A DNA stretch of 64,000 nt from Nocardia sp. SYP-A9097 (GTDB lineage Bacteria > Actinomycetota > Actinomycetes > Mycobacteriales > Mycobacteriaceae), in assembly GCF_009649815.1 (NCBI RefSeq), contig NZ_WJIC01000007.1, positions 1 to 64,000 of the forward strand, given 5' to 3'. Shown piece after piece: positions 38,916 to 47,750 of this stretch. Every line of letters begins with the position of its first letter. Position 1 is the stretch's first letter. A program made the translations under genes and the position numbers. A model generated the notes under the pieces. That model made no database searches. It saw only the letters and a program-made list of their open reading frames with translations, and was not told the origin of the DNA.

Positions 38916-40286
38916 GTGCGAAGCGGCAGGCGGCAGACCGGACGTGACGAGCGGGGACCGCGCACATCGGATCGTTTCGCGCCGGCCTGGCTACGGACCG
39001 GGACGCGGGCCCTCGCGGTGGCCGCCGCCGGAGCGCTGACGCTGAGTGCATGCGGCAGTACGACTGTCGACGACATCAAGGTGGGTGCGGGGCAGGGCTG
39101 GCCGCTCGCCTTCCACGATGCCCGCAATAGCTCGACCAGTCCGGTCACCGGATCCCGGGCGCTGACGCTGAACTGGTCGCGGCCGGTGGGCGGGCCGCTC
39201 GCCGAGCCCGCACTGGTCGGGCCGGAGGGGCAGATCGTGGTCACCACGCGCACCGCGTCCTGCCAGATCTTCTCGTACCTGATGCCGACCGGACGCAAGC
39301 GATTCTGTAATCCCATGGGTATCAGCGCGATTGCGGGTGGGATGGCCATCGACGGCACCACCAATATCTATGCCGGTGACGACGGCGGGGTCAATTCGTT
39401 CAATGCGCTCGGGCAGCCGCGCTGGCGCACAGCGGCGGCGGGCGTACCGATCTCGGTGCAGTTCACCGGGGACGGCAATGTGCTGTCGGTGACCCAGCTC
39501 GGTCAGGTCGATGTGCTCAGCCGTCAGACCGGCGACCGCAAGGTCTCCACCTTCCAGCTGCTCGGCGAACCGGACTTCCTGAAGTTCCCGGATCTGCCGC
39601 GCCCGCCGGACTTCACCGGTCTCGACGACTGCTCCACCGGCGGACCGCAGTGCCCGGTCGCGAATGTGTCGGCGGTGGACGAGAAGTCGGGCCGCTTCTA
39701 TGTCACGGTGTGGCGGCCGGGTCAGGGCAGCGCCGACCTGGTGGCGCTCACCTACGACGGCAAGGAGATTCGCAAGGACTGGAGCGCACAGGTCCTCGCC
39801 GACGGCAGCGGCACCAGCCCCACCCTCTCCCCCGACGGCTCCACCCTCTATGTCGGTGACAACGACAATCATCTGATGGCCGTGAACACCACCGACGGCA
39901 AAACCAAATGGGTTCACGACCTCGGCTTCCCGGCTCGCGGCGCGGTCTCCGTGGCCGATGGCCTGATCATTCCGGCCGGTGACGACGGCCACCTGCTGGC
40001 CATCCACGACAAGGGCGATTCCCCCGAAATCGCTTGGGAGCGTAAGGATCTCGCCTTGCGCGGCCGTCCCGTTCAGACCGCGGGCGGCACCGGCTACACC
40101 GTCGCCCCCATCGGCGACAACCTCACCCTGGTCACCTTCGACACCCATTCCGGCGCGACGGTCGACTCCCACGAACTCCCCGGCGCCCAAGGCTCCACCG
40201 TCGGCACCACCATCGGCCCGAACGGCGAAATCGTAGTAGCCACCCGAATCGGCGAACTCTTCGTCTTCAAACCCGAAAAGAAGTAA
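38916..40286 (+). CDS. Beta-propeller (PQQ-like) lipoprotein, Rv3035-like
   Basis: A 456-aa lipoprotein: a basic N-terminus, hydrophobic core and lipobox LTLSAC (C46), then PQQ-like beta-propeller repeats such as IYAGDDGGVNSFNALGQPRWR, LYVGDNDNHLMAVNTTDGKTKWVHDL and IIPAGDDGHLLAIHD. The GTG at 38916 is chosen because AAGGGA lies 9 nt upstream and it gives a compact signal; longer starts remain open back to 38727. It occupies the Rv3035 position in the mycobacterial gene order. A structural or scaffold role at the cell surface is likely; no ligand can be named. Confidence 0.75.
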   Translation: MRSGRRQTGRDERGPRTSDRFAPAWLRTGTRALAVAAAGALTLSACGSTTVDDIKVGAGQGWPLAFHDARNSSTSPVTGSRALTLNWSRPVGGPLAEPALVGPEGQIVVTTRTASCQIFSYLMPTGRKRFCNPMGISAIAGGMAIDGTTNIYAGDDGGVNSFNALGQPRWRTAAAGVPISVQFTGDGNVLSVTQLGQVDVLSRQTGDRKVSTFQLLGEPDFLKFPDLPRPPDFTGLDDCSTGGPQCPVANVSAVDEKSGRFYVTVWRPGQGSADLVALTYDGKEIRKDWSAQVLADGSGTSPTLSPDGSTLYVGDNDNHLMAVNTTDGKTKWVHDLGFPARGAVSVADGLIIPAGDDGHLLAIHDKGDSPEIAWERKDLALRGRPVQTAGGTGYTVAPIGDNLTLVTFDTHSGATVDSHELPGAQGSTVGTTIGPNGEIVVATRIGELFVFKPEKK

Positions 40287-40322
40287 CCCCGCAGCCCAGC
40301 CATAACCCCAGCACGCCCCCTC

Positions 40323-40354
40323 GTCATCCCGGCATGTTTTTGGCCGGGATCCAC
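40323..40354 (-). repeat. Dispersed 32-bp hairpin repeat, copy 1
   Basis: The element runs from GTCATCCCGGC to GCCGGGATCCAC with a T-rich loop. It is the inverted version of copies at 40683-40714 and 60243-60274. It begins 37 bp past the lipoprotein stop and may double as a terminator. The stem is formed by ATCCCGGC / GCCGGGAT. Confidence 0.7.
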
Positions 40355-40366
40355 ACCCCCGCAACA

Positions 40367-40558
40367 TCATCCGTCCACCTGAAAACCCGCGAGTAGTCGC
40401 GCCACATGAGCGGGCGCGGCGGCCGGGTCGAGCGGTGCGTGGTCGGCGAGGAGCCGGTACCAGAACGGCCCGAAGATCAGGTCGGTGGCGTAATCCACGT
40501 CGCGGGTCGGGTCGAGTTCGCCGCGGTCGATGCCGCGACGGAGCAGTTCCGCGACCAC
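40367..40558 (-). pseudogene. TetR-family C-terminal remnant
   Basis: The minus-strand frame reads AELLRRGIDRGELDPTRDVDYATDLIFGPFWYRLLADHAPLD and then ARLLAGF, the typical end of a TetR ligand-binding domain. The N-terminal HTH and the first half of the domain are absent; upstream sequence (40559-40680) has no matching frame. A short plus-strand end TAEKLHEAVELVRELLP (to 40666) may be debris of another gene. The remnant is bracketed by inverted copies of the 32-bp repeat. Confidence 0.65.
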
Positions 40559-40682
40559 GGCCCGACGGCCGTCTATCCAGCCCCGACGGCATCCACTTCA
40601 GTCGCCACCAGAACCGCCGAGAAACTACACGAGGCGGTCGAACTGGTGCGGGAACTGCTGCCCTAGCGCCCACACAGCGGAT

Positions 40683-40714
40683 GTGGATCCCGGCCGAAAG
40701 CATGCCGGGATGAC
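40683..40714 (+). repeat. Dispersed 32-bp hairpin repeat, copy 2
   Basis: It starts GTGGATCCCGGC and ends GCCGGGATGAC; the two arms ATCCCGGC and GCCGGGAT form an 8-bp stem with a 9-nt loop. Opposite in orientation to copy 1, 329 bp away. Confidence 0.7.
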
Positions 40715-40753
40715 AGGCGGGGTCGACTCCGGCCGGGGCGGATGGAGTTTCGG

Positions 40754-41206
40754 CTATTCCGGGCGGGTGGTTTCGAGGCTGGCGGTGGCTCGCTCCAGAA
40801 GGTCCATCAGGGTTTTTCGTTCTGCGGCGGTGAATTCGTCGGCGAGTGCGCGTTCCACTCGGACCGCGCGCTTGTCGGCGTCTCGGAGGGTTTTCTCGCC
40901 TGCGTCGGTCAGGCGGGTTTCCAGGACGTTCTTGTGCCACTCGTGGGGGGTGCGCTCGATGAGGCCGCGGTCCTTGAGATTCGCCAGGACCGTGTTCATG
41001 GTGGGCGGGGTGACGCCGCATTGGCGGGCCAGGGCGGCTGCGGAAATGCCGGGGCTGTCTCGTAATACGAACAGGGCGGCGTACTGGGGGACGGTGACGC
41101 CGGAGGGTTTGAGGGCGGGGTTCTTCGCACCCATGAGGGCTTGCTCGGCGCGCTTGATGTAGGAACCCAGGCGCTCATCGGCGGGCATCGACGTCACGGG
41201 ATGCAT
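40754..41206 (-). CDS. MarR-family regulator
   Basis: A 150-aa MarR protein: YIKRAEQALMGAKNPALKPSGVTVPQYAALFVLRDSPGISAAALARQCGVTPPTMNTVLANLKDRGLIERTPHEWHKNVLETRLTDAGEKTL. It diverges from a lipoprotein gene. The 14-bp palindrome at 41245-41258 is its likely operator. TAGACT lies 6 bp before the ATG at 41206, so the message may be leaderless. An ATG at 41188 is the alternative start. Confidence 0.88.
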   Translation of the reverse strand: MHPVTSMPADERLGSYIKRAEQALMGAKNPALKPSGVTVPQYAALFVLRDSPGISAAALARQCGVTPPTMNTVLANLKDRGLIERTPHEWHKNVLETRLTDAGEKTLRDADKRAVRVERALADEFTAAERKTLMDLLERATASLETTRPE

Positions 41207-41235
41207 GGTAGTCGAGTCTATCGGTTGTTCGAATC

Positions 41236-41265
41236 TTGACGAGCATTAGAGCTCTAATCTACGTT
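41236..41265 (+). promoter_or_regulatory. Promoter with palindromic operator in the spacer
   Basis: TTGACG (41236-41241) and TACGTT (41260-41265) are 18 bp apart. The spacer contains the perfect 14-bp palindrome ATTAGAGCTCTAAT (41245-41258). A repressor bound here would exclude RNA polymerase from the lipoprotein promoter. The divergent MarR protein is the obvious candidate. Confidence 0.65.
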
Positions 41266-41317
41266 CGTGTACATACTAATGTGTCACATCTACCGTTCTG
41301 CATCGGAAGGCTCACCT

Positions 41318-42316
41318 ATGCCTCGCGTCACTCGACTCCATCTCGCCGCCGCGGCGGCTGCCCTGCTGGCGCTCACAGCCTGCAGCAACAGCCAGGAAGC
41401 GGCCGCTCCTGTGGCGACGCCGCACATCGGCATCGCGTTCGAACTGCCCGATGCGAAGGCGTATCCCGAAGGGATAGCGGTGGATTCGCGTAGTGGGGAC
41501 GTCTATGTCGGGTCGTTCACCAATGGTGCGATTTATCGGGCCGCGAAGGGCGGGACGAAGGCGGAGGTCTTCCTGGCTTCCGGCACCGATGGCCGGCAGA
41601 CCGCCAATGGGCTGCGCGTCGACAACGCGGGACGACTCTGGGTCATCGACCACACGACCGGAGTCGCGGTGTACGACACCGGGACTCGCGCTTTGATCGC
41701 ACGCTTCGACGCACCGCAGGCGGACAAGCCGTTTCTCAACGATCTGGCCATGACCCCGGACGGTGACGTCTATTTGACCGACAGCGTGCGACCGGTGGTC
41801 TACCGTGTGACACCGCAGCAGTTGAGCGATGCCATCGCACACGGTGGGCGCGCTGGGCTGGATGTCTTCGCCACGGTCAATTCCACGAAAGATGCTGCCG
41901 CACAGTCGGCTCCACTCCTCAATGGCATCGTCGCCGACACCGCGGGTCGCTACCTGCTCGTGGTCGATATGCCCACCGGCGACCTCTACCGTATCTCGCT
42001 CGACGCACAGCGAGCCGTGATCAACGTGACCGAGCGGGGCGGCAACATGATCAATGGCGACGGCCTCGAATTGCGCGGCGATACGATGTGGGTGGTGCAG
42101 AACAAGGACAACACCGTCAGCCGCTGGAAGGTGACCGACGACGGCGCGACCGTCGAACAGCAGCAACGCATTACCGATGCGGCACTTGCCATTCCGACCA
42201 CCATCGCCCATGTGGGCGATCGCGCACTCGTCGTGATCTCCCAATTCGACCGTGGCGGCCCCATGGGCGAGGGCACCCCCGCCGCCTTCACGGTTGCCGC
42301 CATAGACGGCATCTAG
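41318..42316 (+). CDS. SMP-30/gluconolactonase-like beta-propeller lipoprotein
   Basis: A 332-aa lipoprotein with lipobox LLALTAC (C22) followed by a six-bladed propeller: AYPEGIAVDSRSGDVYVGSFTNGAIYR, NGLRVDNAGRLWVIDHTTGVAVYDT, NDLAMTPDGDVYLTDSVRPVVYRV, LNGIVADTAGRYLLVVDMPTGDLYRI, NGDGLELRGDTMWVVQNKDNTVSRWK. The N and D residues at blade ends match SMP-30 metal sites. GAAGG lies 7 nt before the ATG. Substrate, possibly a lactone or an organophosphate-like ester, is unknown. Probably repressed by the divergent MarR. Confidence 0.85.
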   Translation: MPRVTRLHLAAAAAALLALTACSNSQEAAAPVATPHIGIAFELPDAKAYPEGIAVDSRSGDVYVGSFTNGAIYRAAKGGTKAEVFLASGTDGRQTANGLRVDNAGRLWVIDHTTGVAVYDTGTRALIARFDAPQADKPFLNDLAMTPDGDVYLTDSVRPVVYRVTPQQLSDAIAHGGRAGLDVFATVNSTKDAAAQSAPLLNGIVADTAGRYLLVVDMPTGDLYRISLDAQRAVINVTERGGNMINGDGLELRGDTMWVVQNKDNTVSRWKVTDDGATVEQQQRITDAALAIPTTIAHVGDRALVVISQFDRGGPMGEGTPAAFTVAAIDGI

Positions 42317-42374
42317 TTACAGGCACGTCGACAGTTCCCTGCCGACCGGTAGGTGAGGTCGGGCGGGGGTCGGA

Positions 42375-43616
42375 TTATGGAGTGGCGCAGAGGAAGACCG
42401 TGGCGGTTTTACCTATGCGGGTGATTACCAGCGAATGAGGTTGGGTGCCACGGGGTTTGAGTTTGGCGCGGAGGGCGTCGGGGTCGAGGTCTACGCCTCG
42501 GGTGAGGATTTCCAGGGGGCCGCAATCGCGGCGGTGGAGTTCGGCGCGGAGGGGTTTTTCGCGGAAGTCCATGCGATCGAGGATTCGGAAGCCGCGCATG
42601 CCGGCGGGGACCGTATCGCCGGTGAGGTAGGCGATGCGGGGATCCAGTTGCCAGAGGCCGTGTTTCGCGGCGTAGTGGCGGACCAGGCCCGCGCGGACGA
42701 CCGCGCCGTCCGGGTCGATGATCCACTCCCCCGGTGCGCGGTCGGGGATGTCGTCGGGCAGCGTGTCCGTGAGGATTTCAGGCACGCGGCTGCTGGAAAG
42801 GACTGTGGCGCGGCGGGCTACGCCGGATTCGGCCAAACCCGGTGACCACAGGCAGGCTTCGCGGACCGCACCGTCGAGGGAGGCGACCTCGATCTCCCCC
42901 GCCCAGGCGAGTTTGTCGAAATCCAATCCGGGGGCGCACTTTACGGCCAGATCTCGGCCCACGTAGGCATCGAGAAGATCCGGGAGTGGCGGTTGCAGTT
43001 TCGCCGGGTCATGGGTGCGGCGGCCGTCCGCGCGGCGGGCCGGATCGGCGATCACCACCTCGGCGGTGCTGCACGGCCGCAAGGCATCGGCCTTGGCCAG
43101 CAGCACATTTCGAGCACCGCCGACCCGAGTGGTTCTCGGATCACCGGCCGAATCGATTGCCGCGGAGCCGAATTCACGCGCATCCAGGCTGCGCACTCCC
43201 AGATTATGCGCGGCTATCGCCAACCGAACGTCGTCCAGATCACTGCCGATCACCGCCGGGCAGACTCGCGCCAATTCCGCGAGTTCCGCTCCGATGGAAC
43301 AGGTTACGTCGTGGACGGTGCGACCCTTCAAGCGTTCGGCGCGGTGCCGCGCGACCACGGTCGGGGTGGCCTGTTGCAGGGCGTCGTCGGTGAAGAGCCA
43401 CTCCCCCGCGTCGGCGAGTTTGGCGGTGGAGCGGCGGCGCAGGCGGACGGTCTCCACGAGCGCGGCGGCACGGTCGCCGTGGGCACGCCGCAGCTTGTCC
43501 AGATCGGACAGCATCGATGTGGAGGTGAGCGCGAATGCGCCTACCTCGGCCAGCGCGGCCACTCCGGCCGCGCTGCCCAGGTAGGCGACATCATCGCGAG
43601 AAAAGGCGTAGCCCAT
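42375..43616 (-). CDS. THUMP-like methyltransferase-fold protein (Rv3037c-like)
   Basis: A 413-aa protein with an N-terminal helical part (FSRDDVAYLGSAAGVAALAEV), a SAM-type Rossmann domain (VHDVTCSIGAELAELARVCPAVIGSDLDDVRLAIAAHN; AEVVIADPARRADGRRTHDP) and a C-terminal THUMP-like domain (DFREKPLRAELHRRDCGPLEILTRGVDLDPDALRAKLKPRG). DPARR replaces the usual DPPY/NPPY motif. The position equals Rv3037c in M. tuberculosis. RNA methylation is a guess from the fold. Confidence 0.8.
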   Translation of the reverse strand: MGYAFSRDDVAYLGSAAGVAALAEVGAFALTSTSMLSDLDKLRRAHGDRAAALVETVRLRRRSTAKLADAGEWLFTDDALQQATPTVVARHRAERLKGRTVHDVTCSIGAELAELARVCPAVIGSDLDDVRLAIAAHNLGVRSLDAREFGSAAIDSAGDPRTTRVGGARNVLLAKADALRPCSTAEVVIADPARRADGRRTHDPAKLQPPLPDLLDAYVGRDLAVKCAPGLDFDKLAWAGEIEVASLDGAVREACLWSPGLAESGVARRATVLSSSRVPEILTDTLPDDIPDRAPGEWIIDPDGAVVRAGLVRHYAAKHGLWQLDPRIAYLTGDTVPAGMRGFRILDRMDFREKPLRAELHRRDCGPLEILTRGVDLDPDALRAKLKPRGTQPHSLVITRIGKTATVFLCATP

Positions 43617-43635
43617 GGGGTTTCGCCGCGAGTTC

Positions 43636-44613
43636 CTACTTGGCCGAGACGCCGGGCTTCACGCCGGTGATCATGGCGTTGTAGAAGAACCGGCGGGGCA
43701 CGATATGCCGCATGACCTTCTCGTCCAGCCAGCTGAAGCCCAGCCACGCGCGGTACTGCGCCATGCGGTAGCGGGGGGTCAGCTTGTCGGCGGGGACGGC
43801 GGCCTCGAAGGTGCGCACCGGCCAACCCCACAGGGCGGCGGCGAACTCTTCGGTCTTGGCCTGTACCTCGACGGCGCCGGCGCTGCGGGCCATGGCCTCG
43901 AGGTCCGACGGATCGAAGGTGTGCAGGTCGACGACGGCCTCGAGGGCGGCCGCGCGCGAGGACTCGTCCAGCTCCTCCTGCGGGCGGCGCCAATCCTTGA
44001 GGAACGGCAGCTTGGTGATCTCGGTGGTGACCTTCCAGGTCGCCTGGCCGAGGCGGCGCGCGTAGATATTGCCGATGGTGGTCGGCTCACCCGCGAAGAC
44101 GAAACGGCCACCCGGCTTGAGCACGCGCAGGCACTCCTTGAGCGCCAGTTCGACATCCGGAATGTGGTGCAGCACAGCGTGTCCGCACACCAGGTCGAAG
44201 GTGTCGTCCTCGTACGGGATGGTCTCGGCGTCGGCGACGCGGCCGTCCACATCCAGGCCCAGGTGCTGGCCGTTACGGGTGGCGACCTTGACCATGCCCG
44301 GGGACAGGTCGGTGACCGAACCACGCTTGGCGACACCGCCCTGCATGAGGTTCAGCAGGAAGAAGCCGGTGCCGCAACCGAGTTCGAGAGCCCGCTCGTA
44401 CGGCAGCTGCGCATCCGGCACGACCGCGTCGAAGCGGCCGCGCGCGTATTCGATACAACGCTCGTCATAGGAGATGGACCATTTGTCGTCGTAGGTCTCT
44501 GCTTCCCAGTCGTGGTAGAGCACCTGCGCGAGCTTGTTGTCGGAGTACGCGGCCTGGACCTCCGCCTCGGTGGCGTGCGGGTTCGGCGCGGGGTCTTCAG
44601 GACGAACGGTCAT
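43636..44613 (-). CDS. Class I SAM-dependent methyltransferase (Rv3038c-like)
   Basis: A 325-aa methyltransferase with the SAM loop ALELGCGTGFFLLNLMQ, VTDLSPGMVKVATRNG, AETIPYEDDTFDLVCGHAVLHHIPDV and LKPGGRFVFAGEPT. The C-terminal 110 residues form a helical cap (FLKDWRRPQEELDESSRAAALEAVVDLHTF; YRAWLGFSWLDEKVM). It lies 19 bp before the Rv3037c-like gene on the same strand. Substrate not identifiable; a lipid or quinone-like acceptor is possible given the HxxP-type cap. Confidence 0.85.
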   Translation of the reverse strand: MTVRPEDPAPNPHATEAEVQAAYSDNKLAQVLYHDWEAETYDDKWSISYDERCIEYARGRFDAVVPDAQLPYERALELGCGTGFFLLNLMQGGVAKRGSVTDLSPGMVKVATRNGQHLGLDVDGRVADAETIPYEDDTFDLVCGHAVLHHIPDVELALKECLRVLKPGGRFVFAGEPTTIGNIYARRLGQATWKVTTEITKLPFLKDWRRPQEELDESSRAAALEAVVDLHTFDPSDLEAMARSAGAVEVQAKTEEFAAALWGWPVRTFEAAVPADKLTPRYRMAQYRAWLGFSWLDEKVMRHIVPRRFFYNAMITGVKPGVSAK

Positions 44614-44661
44614 AACAGGGCAGCCTAATGAATACCCCGGTGGGACCGGTTATCGGCCCGG

Positions 44662-45429
44662 CTAACGGCCTGTGAACGAGGCCGCACCCGGACCGTCGGC
44701 CAAATAAGAACGTGTTCCAACCTGCTGATCTTCGGAACCGAACAGTCCGGCCCATTCGGTGCGGGCGCGATCATGGCCGTGCGTGCCCGCTTCGAAGACG
44801 CGCTTGGCCGCGGCGAGCGCGAGGGCCGGACCGCCGGTGAATTGGCGCGCCCAGCGCAGCGCGAATTCCAGAACATTGTCGGGGGGCACGACCTCGTCGA
44901 CCAGGCCGAGCTTCTCGGCTTCCTCGGCATCGACGAAGCGGCCGCTGTAAACCAGGTCCTTGGCGGCGGACGGGCCGATGAGCAGACTCAAGCGGCGAAT
45001 ACCGGCGACCGGGATCAGCCCCGCTTTGATTTGCGGCAGACCCAGTTTCACGTTGTCGCCGATTATGCGGCGATCGGCACCTAGAGCGAGTTCCAGTCCC
45101 GAGCCCAGCGCATAGCCGCTGATGGCCGCGACGGTCGGCTGTGGGATGCGCGCCAGGCAGCTCAGCGCGGCCTGGAAATCCGAGACCACGGCCTGCGCCT
45201 GCTCGGGGGTGAACCCGGCCAGTTCGGCCATCTCGTCGCCGGCGGAGAACACTCGCTCATCGCCGTAGACGACCACAGCGGAGATTCCCGGATCGGTCGC
45301 GATCTCCGCGGCGGCGGCCGCGACCTCCAATGCTACCTGCAGATCGATCAGATTCATCGGCGGGCGCGCGATTCGGAGAACGGCAACGCCCTCCGCCACA
45401 CCCCGGTCCACGGTCACGAATTCGGCCAC
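44662..45429 (-). CDS. echA17: Enoyl-CoA hydratase/isomerase family protein (EchA17-like)
   Basis: A 255-aa crotonase: VAVLRIARPPMNLIDLQVALEVAAAA, the oxyanion-hole region GDERVFSAGDEMAEL, AAISGYALGSGLELALGADRRI and LPQIKAGLIPVAG. Normal hydratases use two glutamates; here the first catalytic position appears as an ALGSGLELAL context without the usual GGG/E pair, so activity may differ. The GTG at 45429 is supported by AGGG 8 nt upstream. Gene order matches Rv3039c. Confidence 0.85.
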   Translation of the reverse strand: MAEFVTVDRGVAEGVAVLRIARPPMNLIDLQVALEVAAAAAEIATDPGISAVVVYGDERVFSAGDEMAELAGFTPEQAQAVVSDFQAALSCLARIPQPTVAAISGYALGSGLELALGADRRIIGDNVKLGLPQIKAGLIPVAGIRRLSLLIGPSAAKDLVYSGRFVDAEEAEKLGLVDEVVPPDNVLEFALRWARQFTGGPALALAAAKRVFEAGTHGHDRARTEWAGLFGSEDQQVGTRSYLADGPGAASFTGR

Positions 45430-45530
45430 AGCGGTCACCCTACTGGTGGAGGTCGGTGGGGACTTCGCCCCCACACCCCATAACGGACATACCCGGTCTG
45501 CCCCCGAACTCCCGCCTGGTCCGGGTCGTA

Positions 45531-45569
45531 CGAGCCGCTGTGCCGCAAGCTATTGCGAGCAGCGGCTCG
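45531..45569 (-). terminator. Two-tier hairpin between the Nudix and echA17 genes
   Basis: An outer 10-bp stem CGAGCCGCTG / CAGCGGCTCG encloses an inner 5-bp stem CGCAA / TTGCG with loop GCTA. It lies 40 bp beyond the Nudix stop. No T-run follows, so it may be a terminator or an RNA structure in the intergenic message. Confidence 0.45.
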
Positions 45570-45608
45570 GCGACCGGACAGTTACGGCGCACCCGGAGAG
45601 CGGGTCAG

Positions 45609-46448
45609 CTACTCCGGCCGTTGCGACCCGCGCAGGCGGGCGTTATCGGGCAGATCGGCGAAGTAGCGGTCGGCCTGCGGGAAGGCCAGCGCAGGCTGGG
45701 CGTCGGGGTTGTACACCGGCATGATCGGGTCGATCGTGCGGGTGGCTTCGAGAATCGCCGCGGTGGAGGCGAATTCGCGCAGCGCGTCCAGCTGGGTCCA
45801 GGTGGGCGGGAGCAGCACGTCCAGGCCCTGCTGCCAGCGGGCAATGGCCTCGTCGGGCGTGCACCAGGTGACGACGTCGGCCTCGGTGGTCGCACCGTCG
45901 GCGAGCTGACCCTCGGGCAGGACCGCCACGAAGAAGCGGGTGTCGTAGCGGCGCGGCTCGATCTCGGGGGTGATCCAGTTGTCCCAGGGGCGCAGCAGAT
46001 CGGTGCGCAGCACCAGCTTTTCGCGGGTCAGGAATTCGGCGAAGGAGAGTTCGCGGCGCTCGAGCTGTCCACGCGCCTCGGCGTAGACGGAGGTGTCGGA
46101 GACGACCGAATCGGCGGTCGGGCCCGCGAGCAGGACGCCGCACTCCTCGAAGGTCTCACGCACGGCGGCGCATACGAGGGTCTGCGCGCGCCCGGCATCG
46201 GTGCCGAAACGCTCCGCCCACCAAGCGGGTTCGGGCCCGGCCCAGTCGAGGGTGACCGAGGCGTCGGAGCGGTCCACACCGCCGCCCGGGAATACCGTCA
46301 TACCGGCGGCGAACGCCATACCTACGACACGGCGCTGCAGGAACACCTCGGGGCCACGTGCGCCGTCACGCACCAGCATCACCGTGGAGGCGTCCTTGAC
46401 GGGCGCGCTGGTGGGCTGGGCAACGGGCTGGGCAACGGTCTCACTCAC
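45609..46448 (-). CDS. Nudix hydrolase (Rv3040c-like)
   Basis: A 279-aa protein with a Nudix fold: VFLQRRVVGMAFAAGMTVFPGGGVD, a long insertion, then the box remainder AAVRETFEECGVLL containing the metal-binding glutamates. The insertion between the first glycine and REXXEE is typical of the RNU/NUDT7-19 CoA-diphosphatase-like subgroup. The GTG at 46448 is used (AGGG 8 nt upstream; the longer frame runs into the MFS gene). CoA or acyl-CoA pyrophosphate hydrolysis is likely but unproven. Confidence 0.82.
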   Translation of the reverse strand: MSETVAQPVAQPTSAPVKDASTVMLVRDGARGPEVFLQRRVVGMAFAAGMTVFPGGGVDRSDASVTLDWAGPEPAWWAERFGTDAGRAQTLVCAAVRETFEECGVLLAGPTADSVVSDTSVYAEARGQLERRELSFAEFLTREKLVLRTDLLRPWDNWITPEIEPRRYDTRFFVAVLPEGQLADGATTEADVVTWCTPDEAIARWQQGLDVLLPPTWTQLDALREFASTAAILEATRTIDPIMPVYNPDAQPALAFPQADRYFADLPDNARLRGSQRPE

Positions 46449-46458
46449 CTTTCGCACC

Positions 46459-47676
46459 CTAACGGTTGCTAGGGCATCTGGCGAACATCGCCCACAGGGC
46501 GAGCGCGAGCAGCGTCGCGCCGGCGCCGATCCCGCAGATAAGACCCCATCCACCGGCCTGATACGCCGAACCCGCGGTCACCGAACCGGCCACCCCGCCC
46601 AGGAAGTAGGCGACCATGTACGCCGTGGTGAGCCTGCTGCGCGCGGCCGGATCGAGCGCGTAAATGGCGCTCTGATTGGACAATTGGATGCCCTGCACAC
46701 CGAAATCGAAGACCAGCAGGGCGATGATCAGCACCCACACATTGCTGCCACCCCAGGCCAGCAGACCCCATCCGGCCAGGACGGCGAGCCACACCAGCGT
46801 GGTGACGGCGCGCAGCTTTCCGTGATCGGCCGACCGGCCCACCAGTGGCGCGCCCAGCGCACCCGTCACACCGGCGAGACCGAACAGGCCGATGACGAAC
46901 TCCGAGTAGTGATACGAACTCGACCCCGCGAGCAGGAACGCCAACCCCGTCCACATGCCCGAAAAGCACGCCATGGCAAGGAATCCCAGCACCATGCGCT
47001 GCCGCAGCACCGCATGCCGACGAATCAGCACCAGCACCGACGCGAGCACCTCGAGATAGCGTTCCTCGGTCGCCGCCCGTCCGGTCGCGGGCGCGAGCAG
47101 ATACACGCTCACCGACATGACGAGCTGAATTCCCGCGGCCACCAGCAGCACCCCACGCCATCCGGCGAATTCGGCGATGGCCCCGGAAAGCACGCGGGAC
47201 AACAGGATTCCCAGCAGCAGCCCGCTCATCACGGTGCCGACGATCTCGCCCCGCTTATGCGGATCGGCCAGCGCCGAGGACCACGGCACCACCACCTGCG
47301 CCGCCGACGCCGCGACACCGGTGGCGAACACGCCCAGCAGCAGTAGCGGCAGATTCGGCGCGGCGGCGGAAAGCCCCAGCGCCACAAACGAAATCGCGAG
47401 CAGTCCGGGCACCATGCGCCGCCGCTCCAGGAAATCACCGAGCGGCACCAGCAGCGCGATACCGCTGAGATAACCCACCTGCGCCGCACTGACCAGCAGC
47501 GCGGCGGTCACCGTCGACACCCGCAGATCCCCCGCGACCTGACTCAGCAACGGCTGGAGGTAATAGAGACAGGCTGCGGACGAACCCGCGGCGACCGCGA
47601 ACACCAGCACGGTGAGCCGAGTCAGCGGCATGGTCGCGGTATCGGGACGGGCAGGCGAAATAGTCACGGTAGTCAT
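46459..47676 (-). CDS. MFS transporter
   Basis: A 405-aa twelve-helix permease. The A-like motif between helices 2 and 3 reads GIALLVPLGDFLERRRMVPG, and between helices 8 and 9 GAPLVGRSADHGKLRAV. It resembles the EmrD/YgaY-like subgroup of drug/proton antiporters. It diverges from a LysR gene and is absent from the mycobacterial order, so the pair is an insertion. Substrate unknown. Confidence 0.88.
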   Translation of the reverse strand: MTTVTISPARPDTATMPLTRLTVLVFAVAAGSSAACLYYLQPLLSQVAGDLRVSTVTAALLVSAAQVGYLSGIALLVPLGDFLERRRMVPGLLAISFVALGLSAAAPNLPLLLLGVFATGVAASAAQVVVPWSSALADPHKRGEIVGTVMSGLLLGILLSRVLSGAIAEFAGWRGVLLVAAGIQLVMSVSVYLLAPATGRAATEERYLEVLASVLVLIRRHAVLRQRMVLGFLAMACFSGMWTGLAFLLAGSSSYHYSEFVIGLFGLAGVTGALGAPLVGRSADHGKLRAVTTLVWLAVLAGWGLLAWGGSNVWVLIIALLVFDFGVQGIQLSNQSAIYALDPAARSRLTTAYMVAYFLGGVAGSVTAGSAYQAGGWGLICGIGAGATLLALALWAMFARCPSNR

Positions 47677-47750
47677 CGTCCGACCTCGGCGCGATCAATG
47701 GAAGCGATGAGTTTTGATGTGCCCATCTATGAAATAGCTAGGATCGTGCC

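Noticed and set aside
40530..40666. Plus-strand end TAEKLHEAVELVRELLP as a separate gene
   Set aside because: Too short and without start or homology; kept only as debris near the TetR remnant.
38991..41021. 676-codon minus-strand open frame across the beta-propeller lipoprotein
   Set aside because: Shadow frame without any recognisable motif; it also crosses repeats and a pseudogene.
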